A stretch of DNA of 64,000 nt from Verrucomicrobiales bacterium (lineage in GTDB: Bacteria > Verrucomicrobiota > Verrucomicrobiia > Limisphaerales > UBA9464): NCBI GenBank assembly GCA_027488845.1, contig JAIYBC010000046.1:84700-148699 (forward strand). Direction: 5' to 3'. The notes under the pieces were generated by a model that worked only from the letters and a program-made list of their open reading frames with translations, searched no databases and was not told the DNA's origin. The translations under genes and the position numbers were made by a program. Within the stretch, counting starts at the first letter, position 1. Each line of letters begins with the position of its first letter. Below are positions 34,929 to 44,705 of the stretch, piece after piece.

Positions 34929-37900
34929 GCTGATCCGCCTCGCCCTGGGCAACCGGGCCATCGTGCTCGGGTTGTCCCTGCTCCTGATCCTGGCCGGCGC
35001 CCAGGCCGTGCGGGAACTGCCCGTGGAGGTGCTCCCCGACCTGACCAAGCCGACGGTCATCATCCTGACCGAATCACCGGGACTCGCCCCCGAAGAGGTG
35101 GAGGTCAACGTCACCCAGCCGATCGAGCGATCCCTCATGGGAGTCGCGGGTCTCACCCGGCTGCGTTCGAACTCCGACGTGAGCCTGTCGCTGGTCTACG
35201 CGGAGTTCGGCTGGGGCACCGACATCTACCGCGCGCGCCAACTGGTTCAGGAGCGGCTGCAGGGCGTTCGCGGCGGCCTGCCCGATGGCGTCGAGCCGTT
35301 CCTCACCCCGGTGGCGTCGCTCATGGGCGAGATCCTCCTGGTGGGCCTTCGCAGCACCAACGCCGCGGTTCCGCCCCGCGAAGTCCGCTCGCTTGCCGAC
35401 TGGGTGGTCCGGCCCCGCCTGCAAGGCATCCCCGGCATCGCCGAGATCCTGAACATGGGCGGCGGCATCAAGCAGGTGCAGATCCAGCCCGACCCGATGC
35501 GGATGCAGGCCCACGGCGTGACCTACGAGCAGCTGGAGGGCGCCGCCAAGGAGGCCTCCGGCAACAGCACCGGCGGCTTCCTGGACTCCGGCTCGACCGA
35601 GGTCATGGTCCGCAACCTGGCCATGACCGTGCAGCTCGACGACATCGCCCGCACCGTCGTGAAGCGCGTCCAGGACCGGGCCATCCGCATCTCGGACGTG
35701 GCCAAGGTGGAATGGGGCATCGAGCCGATGCGCGGCGACGGCAGCGTCAACGGCGTGCGCGGCGTCATCATGAGCATCACCAAGGCCCCGGGGTTCGATT
35801 CGCTGGCCCTGACCGGGAAGATCGAGACCGCGCTGCGGGAGCTGCAGCCCACGCTGCCGGCGGGAGTCGAGACGGTGGTCCTCTTCCGGCAGGCCGACTT
35901 CATCACCAACGCCATCGACAACCTCAAGGGCGCCATCGTCGAGGGCGCGGCCATGGTCACCCTCGTGATCTTCCTCTTCCTCCTGAACTTCCGCACCACG
36001 TTCATCACGCTGATGGCCATGCCGATGTCGTTCGCCATCACGCTGCTCACCTTCCGGTGGTGCGGCATCTCGGTGAACTCGATGACGCTCGGCGGCCTGG
36101 CCGTGGCCATCGGCATGGTCGTGGACGACGCGATCGTGGACGTGGAGAACGTCTTCCGGCGGCTGCGGGAGAACGCCGTCCTGCCGAAGCCGCGCCCTCG
36201 CCTGGAAGTCATTGCCCGTGCCTCGGGCGAGGTCCGGAATTCGATCCTCTACGCCACGCTGTTGATCATCCTGGTCTTCCTGCCGCTGCTCGGCCTGAGC
36301 GGGGTCGAGGGCCGGCTCTTCTCTCCCATCGCCGTCGCCACGATCATCAGCATGGTCGCCTCGTTCGTCGTTTCGCTCACGGTGATACCCGTGCTGTGTT
36401 CCCTGCTGCTTCGCCCCCGGGAAGGCGGCGAACACCGGGATGGCCGTCTGGTCCGCGGCCTCCAGTGGCTTCTCGAGCACACGCTCCTGCGCTTCGGACT
36501 GAGCCAGCCCTATCTCCTGCTGGGACTGGCGGCCCTTTCGGTCGTGGGCGCGTTTTCGCTCTACCCGCAGATGGGGAAGGATTTCCTCCCCGCCTTCCGC
36601 GAGGAGACGGCGTTGATCTCCTCGACCTCCGCGCCGGGCACCTCGCTTGAGGAGATGAACCGGATTTCCGACGTGATCGAACAGGAACTCCTGAAGATCC
36701 CCGAGGTCCGCAAGGTGGGCCGTCGCCTGGGGCGCGCCGAGCGGGGCGACCATGTCGTGCCCGTCTCGACCGCCGAGTTCGACGTGGACTTCCGCGAGAC
36801 CGGAGGCAGTGGGAACACGCGGTCCCGGTCGGAGATCCTGGAGGCCATCCGCCAGAAGATCCGCGCCGTGCCGGGCACGTTCAGCGTGGTGACCGGCCCG
36901 CTGGCCGACCGCATCGGCCACATGCTCAGCGGCGTGTCCGCGCCCGTTGCGGTCAAGGTCTTCGGCCCGGACCTCGACCGGCTCCGCGCACTCGGAATGG
37001 AGATCCAGGCGGTCGCCAAGACGATTCCCGGCTTCGAGAACTGCAGGCTGGACCAGCAGTCGAGCATCCCGCAGCTCCGCATCGAAGCGGACCGGGACCG
37101 AGCCGCGGCCTATGGCGTCACGCCCGGCAAGCTCAACGAGACGCTTTCGATGCTCGTCGGCGGCAAGGTCGTGGCCGAGTTGCGCGAAGGTCAGCGGTCC
37201 GTGGACCTGGTCATCCGCCTGCCGCCGGAGTGGCGCGATTCACCTGGGGTCATCGGACAGATCCCCATCGAGGTCCATGACGGCGAAACGGCAGCCCAGC
37301 GGGTTCCGCTGGGGCTGATCGCGGAGGTGCGCGAGGCGAAGGGACCGAACGTCATCTTCCGCGAAGGCAGCCAGCGTCGCTTCGCCCTCGCCATCAAGCC
37401 CACCGTGCGCGACGTCTCGTCGCTCGTCCCGAGGCTCCAGCAGGAGGTCGCCGCCAAGGTGAAGCTGCCCGAGGGCTACTTCATCCGCTACGAAGGCGAG
37501 TTCGAGGCCCAGAAGAAGGCCGCCCGGCGCATCGGCATCCTTAGCGCGGTGGTCTTCGTGGTCATCGCGTTCCTCCTCTACGGCCACTTCCGCACGCCGT
37601 TCTTCGCCTTCCAGGTGCTGTTCGACATCCCGCTGGCACTGGTGGGCGGACTGACCCTGACCTGGTTCATGCTGGACAACATCAGCATCGCCACCCTCGT
37701 CGGCTTCATCGCCGTGGCCGGCGTGGCGGCGCGCAACAGCATCATGCTGATCTCGCACTACCTGCACCTCATGCAGCACGAGGGCGAAGGCTTCACCCAG
37801 GCGATGGTCATCCGCGGGACCAAGGAGCGTTTGGTGCCGGTCCTCATGACCGCGCTGGCCGCCGGGATCGGCCTCATCCCGCTCGTCTTGGCCGCGGATC

Positions 37901-38061
37901 AGCCCGGCAAGGAGATCCTCCACCCGGTCGCCGTGGTCATCGTCGGCGGCCTCATCACCTCCACGTTGCTGGGCCTCGGGGTCACACCGACCGTGTTCTA
38001 CACCTTCGGCCGGAAGGCCGCCGCCCGGGCCATCGAAAGCGAAGCCGGAGCGTCCCACTGA
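34918..38061 (+). CDS. RND heavy-metal efflux pump (CusA/CzcA family)
   Basis: 1047 residues, full length for the family. TM1 RAIVLGLSLLLILAGAQAVR; porter region PDLTKPTVIILTESPGLAPE and NVTQPIERSLMGVAGLTRLR; TM4 with the proton-relay acids in VAIGMVVDDAIVDVENVFRR, closer to the DDAIVDVEN subgroup than to classical CzcA; second-half TM segments TLVGFIAVAGVAARNSIML and LMTALAAGIGLIPLVLAADQ. Exports metal cations across both membranes together with the fusion protein and TolC-like protein. The ion is not determinable, but the flanking His/Cys-rich proteins favour Cu, Ag, Zn or Co. Overlaps the preceding gene by 11 bp. Confidence 0.93.
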   Translation: MLNRLIRLALGNRAIVLGLSLLLILAGAQAVRELPVEVLPDLTKPTVIILTESPGLAPEEVEVNVTQPIERSLMGVAGLTRLRSNSDVSLSLVYAEFGWGTDIYRARQLVQERLQGVRGGLPDGVEPFLTPVASLMGEILLVGLRSTNAAVPPREVRSLADWVVRPRLQGIPGIAEILNMGGGIKQVQIQPDPMRMQAHGVTYEQLEGAAKEASGNSTGGFLDSGSTEVMVRNLAMTVQLDDIARTVVKRVQDRAIRISDVAKVEWGIEPMRGDGSVNGVRGVIMSITKAPGFDSLALTGKIETALRELQPTLPAGVETVVLFRQADFITNAIDNLKGAIVEGAAMVTLVIFLFLLNFRTTFITLMAMPMSFAITLLTFRWCGISVNSMTLGGLAVAIGMVVDDAIVDVENVFRRLRENAVLPKPRPRLEVIARASGEVRNSILYATLLIILVFLPLLGLSGVEGRLFSPIAVATIISMVASFVVSLTVIPVLCSLLLRPREGGEHRDGRLVRGLQWLLEHTLLRFGLSQPYLLLGLAALSVVGAFSLYPQMGKDFLPAFREETALISSTSAPGTSLEEMNRISDVIEQELLKIPEVRKVGRRLGRAERGDHVVPVSTAEFDVDFRETGGSGNTRSRSEILEAIRQKIRAVPGTFSVVTGPLADRIGHMLSGVSAPVAVKVFGPDLDRLRALGMEIQAVAKTIPGFENCRLDQQSSIPQLRIEADRDRAAAYGVTPGKLNETLSMLVGGKVVAELREGQRSVDLVIRLPPEWRDSPGVIGQIPIEVHDGETAAQRVPLGLIAEVREAKGPNVIFREGSQRRFALAIKPTVRDVSSLVPRLQQEVAAKVKLPEGYFIRYEGEFEAQKKAARRIGILSAVVFVVIAFLLYGHFRTPFFAFQVLFDIPLALVGGLTLTWFMLDNISIATLVGFIAVAGVAARNSIMLISHYLHLMQHEGEGFTQAMVIRGTKERLVPVLMTALAAGIGLIPLVLAADQPGKEILHPVAVVIVGGLITSTLLGLGVTPTVFYTFGRKAAARAIESEAGASH

Positions 38062-38122
38062 AAATCTCTCCGCCGCGATGGCGGGCTCGGCCACAGAAGC
38101 CACTGCAAACGAAAGGAACACC

Positions 38123-38632
38123 ATGAAGAAATCACTCCTCACCCTCGCCGCCATGCTGTTGCTCGGCATCACCCGCACCCTTGGGCATGGGGGCGTCGAA
38201 CTCGGGCCGAACGGCGGGCGTATCGTTGAGTTCAGCAAAAACGAAACGGTCCACGGCGAAGTCACGCTGACGAACGGCCAATTCCACGTCTCGATCCTGG
38301 ACAAGGACATGAAGCCCGTGGCTGTGACGGAGCAATCGCTGGTTGTCACCGGTGGCGACCGCGCCAAGCCGGAGAAGCCCAAGGTGGAGGTCCAGGGCGG
38401 GCGGTTCGTCTTCTCCGCCCTCAAGGGCGACGACTACCTGTTGGTCCTGCAGTTCCGGGAGAATCCGGCGTCCAAGGCGATCACGGCCCGCATCGAATTC
38501 GACGCGGCCATCTGTTCCGCCTGCAAGAACCCCGAATGGCTCTGCAAGTGTTCCTCCGAGAAAGAGGGAAAGAAGAGCGACCAGCACGACCACAAGGACG
38601 CCGAGAAGCACGACCACGAAAAGAAGAAGTAG
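38123..38632 (+). CDS. Exported His-rich protein of metal-efflux operon
   Basis: 169 residues from ATG at 38123 (AAAGGA upstream). Signal peptide LLTLAAMLLLGITRTLGHGG. The body is a predicted beta domain (GGVELGPNGGRIVEFSKN, VHGEVTLTNGQFHVSILD). Then Cys pairs CSACKNPEWLCKCS and a tail of alternating Lys/His/Asp (DQHDHKDAEKHDHEKKK). 61 bp after the RND pump and on the same strand. Probably a periplasmic metal-binding accessory. No named family recognised. Confidence 0.75.
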   Translation: MKKSLLTLAAMLLLGITRTLGHGGVELGPNGGRIVEFSKNETVHGEVTLTNGQFHVSILDKDMKPVAVTEQSLVVTGGDRAKPEKPKVEVQGGRFVFSALKGDDYLLVLQFRENPASKAITARIEFDAAICSACKNPEWLCKCSSEKEGKKSDQHDHKDAEKHDHEKKK

Positions 38633-38804
38633 CAGGCCGTGGTCCGGCTGGTTTTCCGGCAACGAAACCAGAGGGCCCACGCCGGCTTGGGCCAACTCGG
38701 GAGCCTTCGATCTCGTGCCAGTCCGGGTAGCGGATGCAATCGGGTCGTGAAGGGGATGTCCCCGGAGGAGGCAAACGGCTAGGCTTCACTTCGAAAGTCC
38801 ACCC

Positions 38805-39368
38805 ATGGCCCTCAAAGCGACGATCCACAAAGCCCGCATCCAGCTCGCCGACATGGATCGCAACGTCTACCGGGACCACTCGGCCACCATCGCGAGGCAT
38901 CCCTCGGAGACCGACGACCGACTTCTGGTCCGACTTCTGGTCCTGGCCCTGCAGGCCCCCGAGGATCCGGAGGCGGGGCCGCTGGAGTTGGGCAAGGATC
39001 TGTGGGAACCGGACGAACCCAGCCTGTTCCAGAAGGACCTCACCGGACGCATCGTCCATTGGATCGACATCGGCCAACCGGACGAACGGCGGCTGCTGCG
39101 GACCTCGTCCCGCGTGGAACGGCTCACGGTCTACGCCTACCACGCCACGACCGCCGTCTGGTGGCAGGAACTGGCCCACCGCGTCACCCGCCTCTCGAAC
39201 CTCACGGTCTGGCAGATTCCGTCGGAGCAGGCCCGGGCCCTCGGGGAACTGGCGCAGCGGACGATGGAATTGCAGATGACCGTCCAGGACGGCGTGATCT
39301 GGCTGAGCGACGACCGGCGTTCGGTGGAGGTGACTCCGCAGCGGCTTCGCGGCGAACTTCCACGCTGA
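38805..39368 (+). CDS. YaeQ family protein
   Basis: 187 residues from ATG at 38805; family length is about 180. Conserved YaeQ segments: start MALKATIHKARIQLADMDRN then YRDHSATIARHPSETDDRLL, ELGKDLWEPDEPSLFQKDLT, HWIDIGQPDERRLLRTSSR and NLTVWQIPSEQARAL. YaeQ has a PD-(D/E)XK nuclease-like fold, but no firm biological role. Cytoplasmic. Followed by dispersed repeat element D. Confidence 0.92.
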   Translation: MALKATIHKARIQLADMDRNVYRDHSATIARHPSETDDRLLVRLLVLALQAPEDPEAGPLELGKDLWEPDEPSLFQKDLTGRIVHWIDIGQPDERRLLRTSSRVERLTVYAYHATTAVWWQELAHRVTRLSNLTVWQIPSEQARALGELAQRTMELQMTVQDGVIWLSDDRRSVEVTPQRLRGELPR

Positions 39369-39396
39369 ACCGGCCGCGTTGATGAAGGGATAGGGA

Positions 39397-39538
39397 CCTC
39401 AGGCAAAAGCGCCAAGCCGCCAAGTGGGGGGAGCGGATTCGGATTGGGAATGGCCGCAACTGGAAGCCTTCCCAATATGACACCTCGAGTCCGCAGTTCC
39501 GTGTCCGGTGCTTCGCGGCTTGGCGTTTTAGCGTGAGG
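39397..39538. repeat. Dispersed inverted-repeat element, copy D
   Basis: Left arm 39397-39424 begins CCTCAGGCAAAAGCGCCAAG; right arm 39511-39538, reverse-complemented, begins CCTCACGCTAAAACGCCAAG. About 24 of 28 positions agree. The core of 86 bp has no coding signal. Same ends as copy B. Confidence 0.7.
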
Positions 39539-39658
39539 GTTCCCTTCCGGGTGGATTCGCCGGGCTCGACACGAGAAACGCCTTGCCCCTGCAGGGGGCT
39601 GCGCGGACGATTTACTTCCAGCCGGTCCGCCCACCTCCGGCCTGAGCCCGACCCGCGC

Positions 39659-40423
39659 ATGAGCCCACTATCCCCGATCTCCCCACATTCCCAGGCCCGT
39701 GGATCCGTCTTCCGGAACGCGGCCTTCACCCTCATCGAGCTGCTGGTGGTGATCGCGATCATCGCGATCCTGGCCGGCATGCTCCTGCCGGCGTTGGCCA
39801 AGTCGAAGGAGAAGGCCGTGACCATCCAGTGCCAGAACAACGTGAAGCAGATCACGCTGGCGATGCACATGTACATCGGCGACTCGGCCGACTTCCTCCC
39901 GGAGCCGAACTGGAACGCGCCGTGGACGCGCAAGGGCTGGCTGTATGACGGCGCCTTGGGCACCCCTCCCGACATCACCCGCAATCCTTGGGCGACCAAC
40001 CTGGCCGGGGCGTACGGATCGGGACTGCTCTACCAGTACATCGGAAGCCCGGCCGTCTTCCGCTGCCCCGTCGACCGCACGAACAAGCCCGTCTGGCGCA
40101 GCCGGTCTCAGAAGATGTCGAGCTACCTGATGAACGGGGCGGTCTGCGGGTTCGGCGGCGTCTCGCCGGGTTCCTACAAGTCCACCCAGTTCCAGGCCGA
40201 CGCCATCATCTTCTGGCAGGCCCTGGAGACGAATCCGGGCGACTTCAACGACGGCTCGAGCAGCCCCGCGGAAGGCATCACCAAGGTCCACACCGTCGGC
40301 ACCACCGTGGGCGTGGTCGACGGACACACCGAGTACCTGAAGACGGTGCGCTTCTACGCCGAGGGGAACATCCCGACCAAGAACCGGCTGTGGTGCAACC
40401 CCGGCTCCGCCAACGGCCGCTGA
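39659..40423 (+). CDS. Type II secretion pseudopilin-like protein (DUF1559-like), second copy
   Basis: 254 residues from ATG at 39659. Prepilin site and helix: [20 protein letters not shown], identical in its core to the protein at 15906-16766. Then [20 protein letters not shown], the Cys segment [14 protein letters not shown] and the late [18 protein letters not shown]. The N-terminal 20 residues before the cleavage site are short and polar. Probably processed by a prepilin peptidase and placed in the inner membrane. No secretion operon is adjacent. Confidence 0.88.
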   Translation: MSPLSPISPHSQARGSVFRNAAFTLIELLVVIAIIAILAGMLLPALAKSKEKAVTIQCQNNVKQITLAMHMYIGDSADFLPEPNWNAPWTRKGWLYDGALGTPPDITRNPWATNLAGAYGSGLLYQYIGSPAVFRCPVDRTNKPVWRSRSQKMSSYLMNGAVCGFGGVSPGSYKSTQFQADAIIFWQALETNPGDFNDGSSSPAEGITKVHTVGTTVGVVDGHTEYLKTVRFYAEGNIPTKNRLWCNPGSANGR

Positions 40424-40451
40424 TCGCACGGAAACGTCCAAACCAACCCGG

Positions 40452-40847
40452 ATGAACTCCCCCCTGCGCACCCTCGTCCTGCCCGTATTGGCGGCGACGT
40501 TCCTGACCGCCTGCTCCAAGCAAGACCCCGCCGCCGAACTGGAGAAGGCGGCGGCCGCGATGGAGAAGGCGGCTCCTCCGGCCGAGGCGGCCCCTGCGGA
40601 GGCCGGGATGACCCCGGTGCAGCAGGTGAAGGAAGCGATCACCGAATTGAAGTCCGGCAAGATGGAGGATGCGGTGACGCGGCTCCAGCTGCTGCGGTCG
40701 CAGACGGCGCTGACCCCGGAGCAGCGGATGGCGCTCCAGGACAGCATCGCGGCGGTGGTGGCCGAGATCTACGCCCTGGCCGAGCAGGGCGACCCCAAGG
40801 CCAAGGCGGCCGTGGCCCAGTACGAGAAGATGCAGACAGCGCGCTGA
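40452..40847 (+). CDS. Small helical lipoprotein
   Basis: 131 residues. Lipoprotein signal with lipobox LTAC (LRTLVLPVLAATFLTACSKQ), so Cys21 should be lipidated. The mature part is Ala/Glu-rich helix (LEKAAAAMEKAAPPAEAAPA) followed by KEAITELKSGKMEDAVTRLQ and VVAEIYALAEQGDPKAKAAV. No catalytic motif. 28 bp downstream of the pseudopilin gene and possibly co-transcribed. Function unknown. Confidence 0.75.
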   Translation: MNSPLRTLVLPVLAATFLTACSKQDPAAELEKAAAAMEKAAPPAEAAPAEAGMTPVQQVKEAITELKSGKMEDAVTRLQLLRSQTALTPEQRMALQDSIAAVVAEIYALAEQGDPKAKAAVAQYEKMQTAR

Positions 40848-40919
40848 GCCGCGCGCCACGGCTTCTGCGGACCCGGCCGGAGCCCGGGATCCGCGGGGAA
40901 GCCCCATCGGGAATCCGAG

Positions 40920-41513
40920 ATGCGCCCCCTGCTCCGCAACGTCGCCTGCCTGTTCCTTCTGGCGGGAACGCTGGCTCTGCTCACCGGCGCGGTGGATCCG
41001 AGGAAGGTTCCTCCCAAGGCCCGCCCGAACCCGATTCCGAAGAGCGCCACGGCGGTTCCCGAACCCCGGATCGAGGTCTACTTCTCGCCGGACGGCGGAT
41101 GCACCGACGCCGTGGTGCGGGAGGTCGGCAAGGCGCGGAAGACGGTCCGGATGCAGGCCTACTCGTTCACCTCGGCGCCGATCGCCAAGGCCCTGGTGGA
41201 GGCCCATCGGCGCGGGGTGAAGGTCGAGGTGCTGCTCGACAAGAGCCAGCGGCGTGAAAAGTACACCGTCGCCGACTTCCTGACCCATGCGGGAATCCCC
41301 ACCTACATCGACGCGAAGCACGCGATCGCGCACGACAAGGTGGTGGTCGTCGACGGGAAGACGGTGCTGACCGGTTCCTTCAACTTCACCAAGTCGGCGG
41401 AGGAATCCAACGCGGAGAACCTCCTGGTGCTGCGCGACGAAGTCCTCGCCGGAAAGTACGTGGGGAACTGGGTCCACCACCGCGCCCATTGTGTACGGTA
41501 CGTCGGCAAGTGA
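40920..41513 (+). CDS. Exported phospholipase D-family nuclease (single HKD)
   Basis: 197 residues from ATG at 40920. Signal peptide LFLLAGTLALLTGAV. One PLD half-domain: VRMQAYSFTSAPIAKALVEA, RRGVKVEVLLDKSQ, and the HKD motif as HDKVVVVDGKTVLTGSFNF with SAEESNAENLLVL after it. Size and single motif resemble Nuc/EndA-type nucleases, which dimerise to build one active site. Exported, so probably degrades external or periplasmic DNA. Follows the lipoprotein gene by 72 bp. Confidence 0.9.
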   Translation: MRPLLRNVACLFLLAGTLALLTGAVDPRKVPPKARPNPIPKSATAVPEPRIEVYFSPDGGCTDAVVREVGKARKTVRMQAYSFTSAPIAKALVEAHRRGVKVEVLLDKSQRREKYTVADFLTHAGIPTYIDAKHAIAHDKVVVVDGKTVLTGSFNFTKSAEESNAENLLVLRDEVLAGKYVGNWVHHRAHCVRYVGK

Positions 41514-41559
41514 TCCATGGACAGTCGGGTTGGAACCGGGATCCATTGCTGGGAACGAC

Positions 41560-41662
41560 AACGGGCCTGCCGAGCAGGCGGCAAAGCACCAACGGCCATT
41601 GTTCGGTCCAGACACCGCCCCTGCCGCCTTGCGGCTTGGCGCCTCGGCGTGAGTCTTCCTCC
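41560..41662. repeat. Dispersed inverted-repeat element, copy E (degenerate)
   Basis: Left part GCCGAGCAGGCGGCAAAGCA at about 41568; right part CTTGCGGCTTGGCGCCTCGG then CGTGAG at about 41629-41653, roughly its reverse complement. Lies in the 227-bp gap before the GlnD gene. Confidence 0.45.
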
Positions 41663-41740
41663 CATCTGGACGTGGCCAAGCCCGGACAGGGCGGTTGTCT
41701 TGCCCCCGGGACCGGATGGCCGCAGGGTTGCCCCTCCCAG

Positions 41741-44512
41741 ATGAAGTCGCTGATCGCCAAGATCGAGGAGAGCGCGCGGAAGCAGCTCGTCCTGCCGCCG
41801 TTGAGCAAGCCGGCGGAGGAGCTGCCGCGGTACAAGCGCTTCCTGAAGGTCGAGACGCATCGTCTGCAGATCCTCCACCGCGGCGGCGCCGGGGGGATCG
41901 AGGTGTGCCAGGCGCGATCCACGGTGCTGGACGTGCTCATCCGCCATCTGTGGGAGGAGATCCAGCGGGTGTACCCGGCCCAGGGCAAGGGCCCGAAGAT
42001 CGCGCTCGTGGCGTTCGGCGGCTACGGGCGGGAGGAGCTGAATCCCTTCAGCGACATCGACCTGATGTTCCTGCACGAGGCCCAGCTCGAATCGGGCGGC
42101 CCGGCCTTCAAGGTGCTGGGCGAGTGGACGAGCAGCCTCCTTTACACCCTGTGGGACATCGGGCTGAAGGTCGGGCATGCCGTGCGGACGGTGGACGACT
42201 GCGTGGCGGTGGCGAACGGGGACATGCAGGCGAAGACGGCCCTGATCGAGGCCCGGCTGATCACCGGGGACGCAGCCCTGCATGGGCTGCTACAGAAGGC
42301 GGTGGTGCGGCAGTGCGTGCGGGGGCACGAGGACGAGTACATCCAGCAGCGACTGGCCGACCAGGCGGCGCGACGCAACAAGTACGGCAACTCGCCGGCG
42401 ATGCAGGAGCCGAACGTGAAGAACGGCGTCGGCGGCCTACGCGACTTCCAGAACCTGCTCTGGATGGCGTTCTTCAAGCACGGGACGCGCTCGCTGATGG
42501 ACCTGCAGCGGTCGGAGTTCCTGGGGGCTTCCGAGCGCAAGCAGATGGAGGCCGCCTACGACTACCTGCTGCGGGTCCGGAACGAACTGCACTACACGGC
42601 GGGGCGGGCGGTGGACACCCTGACCCCGGCGCTGAAGCCGTCGGTCGCGACGGGGCTGGGCTTCACGGAACGTTCGCCGCGGACCCGGACCGAGGCGTTC
42701 ATGCGGGAGTACTACACCCACACCCGGAACCTCTACATCACGACCCGCACGTTGGAGCAGCGCCTGGCGCTGGTGCCGTCCCCGACGCGGGCCTACGGGA
42801 AGGTCCGCGGAACCCGGGTGGCAGCCAAGGGCGGCGGTGCCAAGTCGGAGGAGTTCGACGGGTTCGTGCTGCGGGACGGGCAGCTCCACCTCGCCGACCG
42901 TTCCACCCTGAGACAGGACCGAGGCCGCATCCTGCGGGCGTTCCTCGAGGCCCAGAAGCGTGGCATCCAGATCCACCCCGACCTGGCGCAGCAGCTCCGG
43001 CAGCAGGTGTCGATGGTGGACCGCCCGTTCATCGCCGACGTGCACCACCAGGCGACCTTCCTCGAGATCCTGAACCAACGGGGCAACGTGGCGCCGTACG
43101 TGCGGGCCATGCACGAGGTGGGGCTGCTGGGGCGGTTCCTGCCCGAGTTCGACAAGCTGACCAACCTCGTCCAGCACGAGTTCTACCACCAGTACGCGGT
43201 GGACGAGCACACGTTGACCTGCGTGGCCAAGCTGGACCAGGTGTGGGACGCGGAGAAGCCGCCGTTCTCCAACTACGTGGAGCTGTTCCACCGGGTGGAG
43301 CGCCCGTACGTGCTCTACCTCGCGCTGCTGCTGCACGACTGCGGGAAGGCGATCCCGGGCGGCCGGCATGAGATCATCGGCGCCGAACTCGCGAAGAAGG
43401 CGTCGAAACGTTTCCGGTTCGACGAACGGACGACGAAGACGCTCTCGTTGATCATCGAACACCACCTGACGATGGTGCAGGTGTCCCAGCGTCGGGACCT
43501 GGACGATCCGACGGTGATCCAGACCTTCGCGGGCCAGATGGAGACGCAGGAGAACCTGGACCTGCTTTCGTTGCACACGTTCGCCGATTCGATGGGAACG
43601 AGCGACACGCTGTGGAACGGCTTCAAGGATTCCCTGCTGTGGCAGCTCCACAGGAAGGCGGCGGAGGCCCTGAAGGGGGGAACCGAGTTCATCCGGGCCG
43701 AGAAGCGGCAGAGGGACATGCTGCGCACACAGGTGCGGGGACTCCTGCCACGGACCTTCGCCGAGGACGAATTGGGGGCCCACTTCGACGGGTTGCCGCC
43801 CCGGTACTTCCTGATCCACGACGCCCGGGAAATCGCCCGCGACCTCACCCTGGTGCACCAGTTCATCCACCTCCAGCTGACCGAGGAGGAACGGGCACTG
43901 GAGCCCGCCATCCTCTGGCAGGAGGATAAGGACCGTGGCTGCGCCCTGGTCCACTTCTGCACCTGGGACCGGACGGGGCTCTTCGCCAAGCTCACGGGAG
44001 CCCTGGCGGCGGCGGGGTTGAACATCCTTTCGGCCCAGATCTTCACGCGGACCGACGGGGTGGTCCTGGACAGCTTCCATGTGACCGACGCCCGGACCGG
44101 CGCCGCGCCCGAGGCGGCGGTGCGGGACCGGCTGGAGAAGCTGATCCGGGACGTCCTGGCCCGCGGAGTGGACATCGGGCCCGCGGTGGCGAGGGCGGCG
44201 GCGAACGCCCGGCCGCTCTACCAGGCGCTGGCCGGGGAGTGCCTGGTGCCTTCCGTCCGGTTCGACGCGTCCGGAGCCCCGGGGCCGACCATCATCGACA
44301 TCGAGGCGGAGGACCGGGCCGGTCTCCTCTATGCGCTGTCCTCCACGCTCAACGAGCTGGGGCTCAACGTGGTGCTGGCCAAGGTCGTCACCGAGAAGGG
44401 GGCGGCGATCGACACCTTCTACGTCACCGAGGTCGACGGGAGCGCGATCGTCGACGGGGAGAGGCAGGCGGAAATCGGGGCCGCCTTGCGTCGGGTGGCC
44501 CACAAGCAGTGA
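41741..44512 (+). CDS. glnD: GlnD-type [protein-PII] uridylyltransferase/uridylyl-removing enzyme
   Basis: 923 residues from ATG at 41741. Domain order as in GlnD: a nucleotidyltransferase domain with GGYGREELNPFSDIDLMFLH (about residue 90-110); a helical linker (NGVGGLRDFQNLLWMAFF); an HD domain for deuridylylation with LLLHDCGKAIPGGRHEIIGA (about 530); and two ACT domains at the end (TWDRTGLFAKLTGALAAAGL, EDRAGLLYALSSTLNELGL). Senses glutamine and modifies PII proteins to control nitrogen assimilation. Slightly shorter N-terminus than E. coli GlnD. No PII or glutamine synthetase gene is adjacent; glutamate dehydrogenase lies 7 kb away. Confidence 0.93.
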   Translation: MKSLIAKIEESARKQLVLPPLSKPAEELPRYKRFLKVETHRLQILHRGGAGGIEVCQARSTVLDVLIRHLWEEIQRVYPAQGKGPKIALVAFGGYGREELNPFSDIDLMFLHEAQLESGGPAFKVLGEWTSSLLYTLWDIGLKVGHAVRTVDDCVAVANGDMQAKTALIEARLITGDAALHGLLQKAVVRQCVRGHEDEYIQQRLADQAARRNKYGNSPAMQEPNVKNGVGGLRDFQNLLWMAFFKHGTRSLMDLQRSEFLGASERKQMEAAYDYLLRVRNELHYTAGRAVDTLTPALKPSVATGLGFTERSPRTRTEAFMREYYTHTRNLYITTRTLEQRLALVPSPTRAYGKVRGTRVAAKGGGAKSEEFDGFVLRDGQLHLADRSTLRQDRGRILRAFLEAQKRGIQIHPDLAQQLRQQVSMVDRPFIADVHHQATFLEILNQRGNVAPYVRAMHEVGLLGRFLPEFDKLTNLVQHEFYHQYAVDEHTLTCVAKLDQVWDAEKPPFSNYVELFHRVERPYVLYLALLLHDCGKAIPGGRHEIIGAELAKKASKRFRFDERTTKTLSLIIEHHLTMVQVSQRRDLDDPTVIQTFAGQMETQENLDLLSLHTFADSMGTSDTLWNGFKDSLLWQLHRKAAEALKGGTEFIRAEKRQRDMLRTQVRGLLPRTFAEDELGAHFDGLPPRYFLIHDAREIARDLTLVHQFIHLQLTEEERALEPAILWQEDKDRGCALVHFCTWDRTGLFAKLTGALAAAGLNILSAQIFTRTDGVVLDSFHVTDARTGAAPEAAVRDRLEKLIRDVLARGVDIGPAVARAAANARPLYQALAGECLVPSVRFDASGAPGPTIIDIEAEDRAGLLYALSSTLNELGLNVVLAKVVTEKGAAIDTFYVTEVDGSAIVDGERQAEIGAALRRVAHKQ

Positions 44513-44705
44513 ATTTCGGCGAGCTCCAATCGTCTCGGAATCGGCGGTTGGGGAATCAAAAAACTTGTTGTCACAGCGACGACACGATTCCTAATGTCGC
44601 CCGTAATTTGCGCCATTTCGGCGGGCGGACCGGACCGTATCCGGGCCGTTTCTGGTCGGTGTATTCTTGCAGTACAACACAACGCACAACTCAGGAGGAA
44701 CACAG

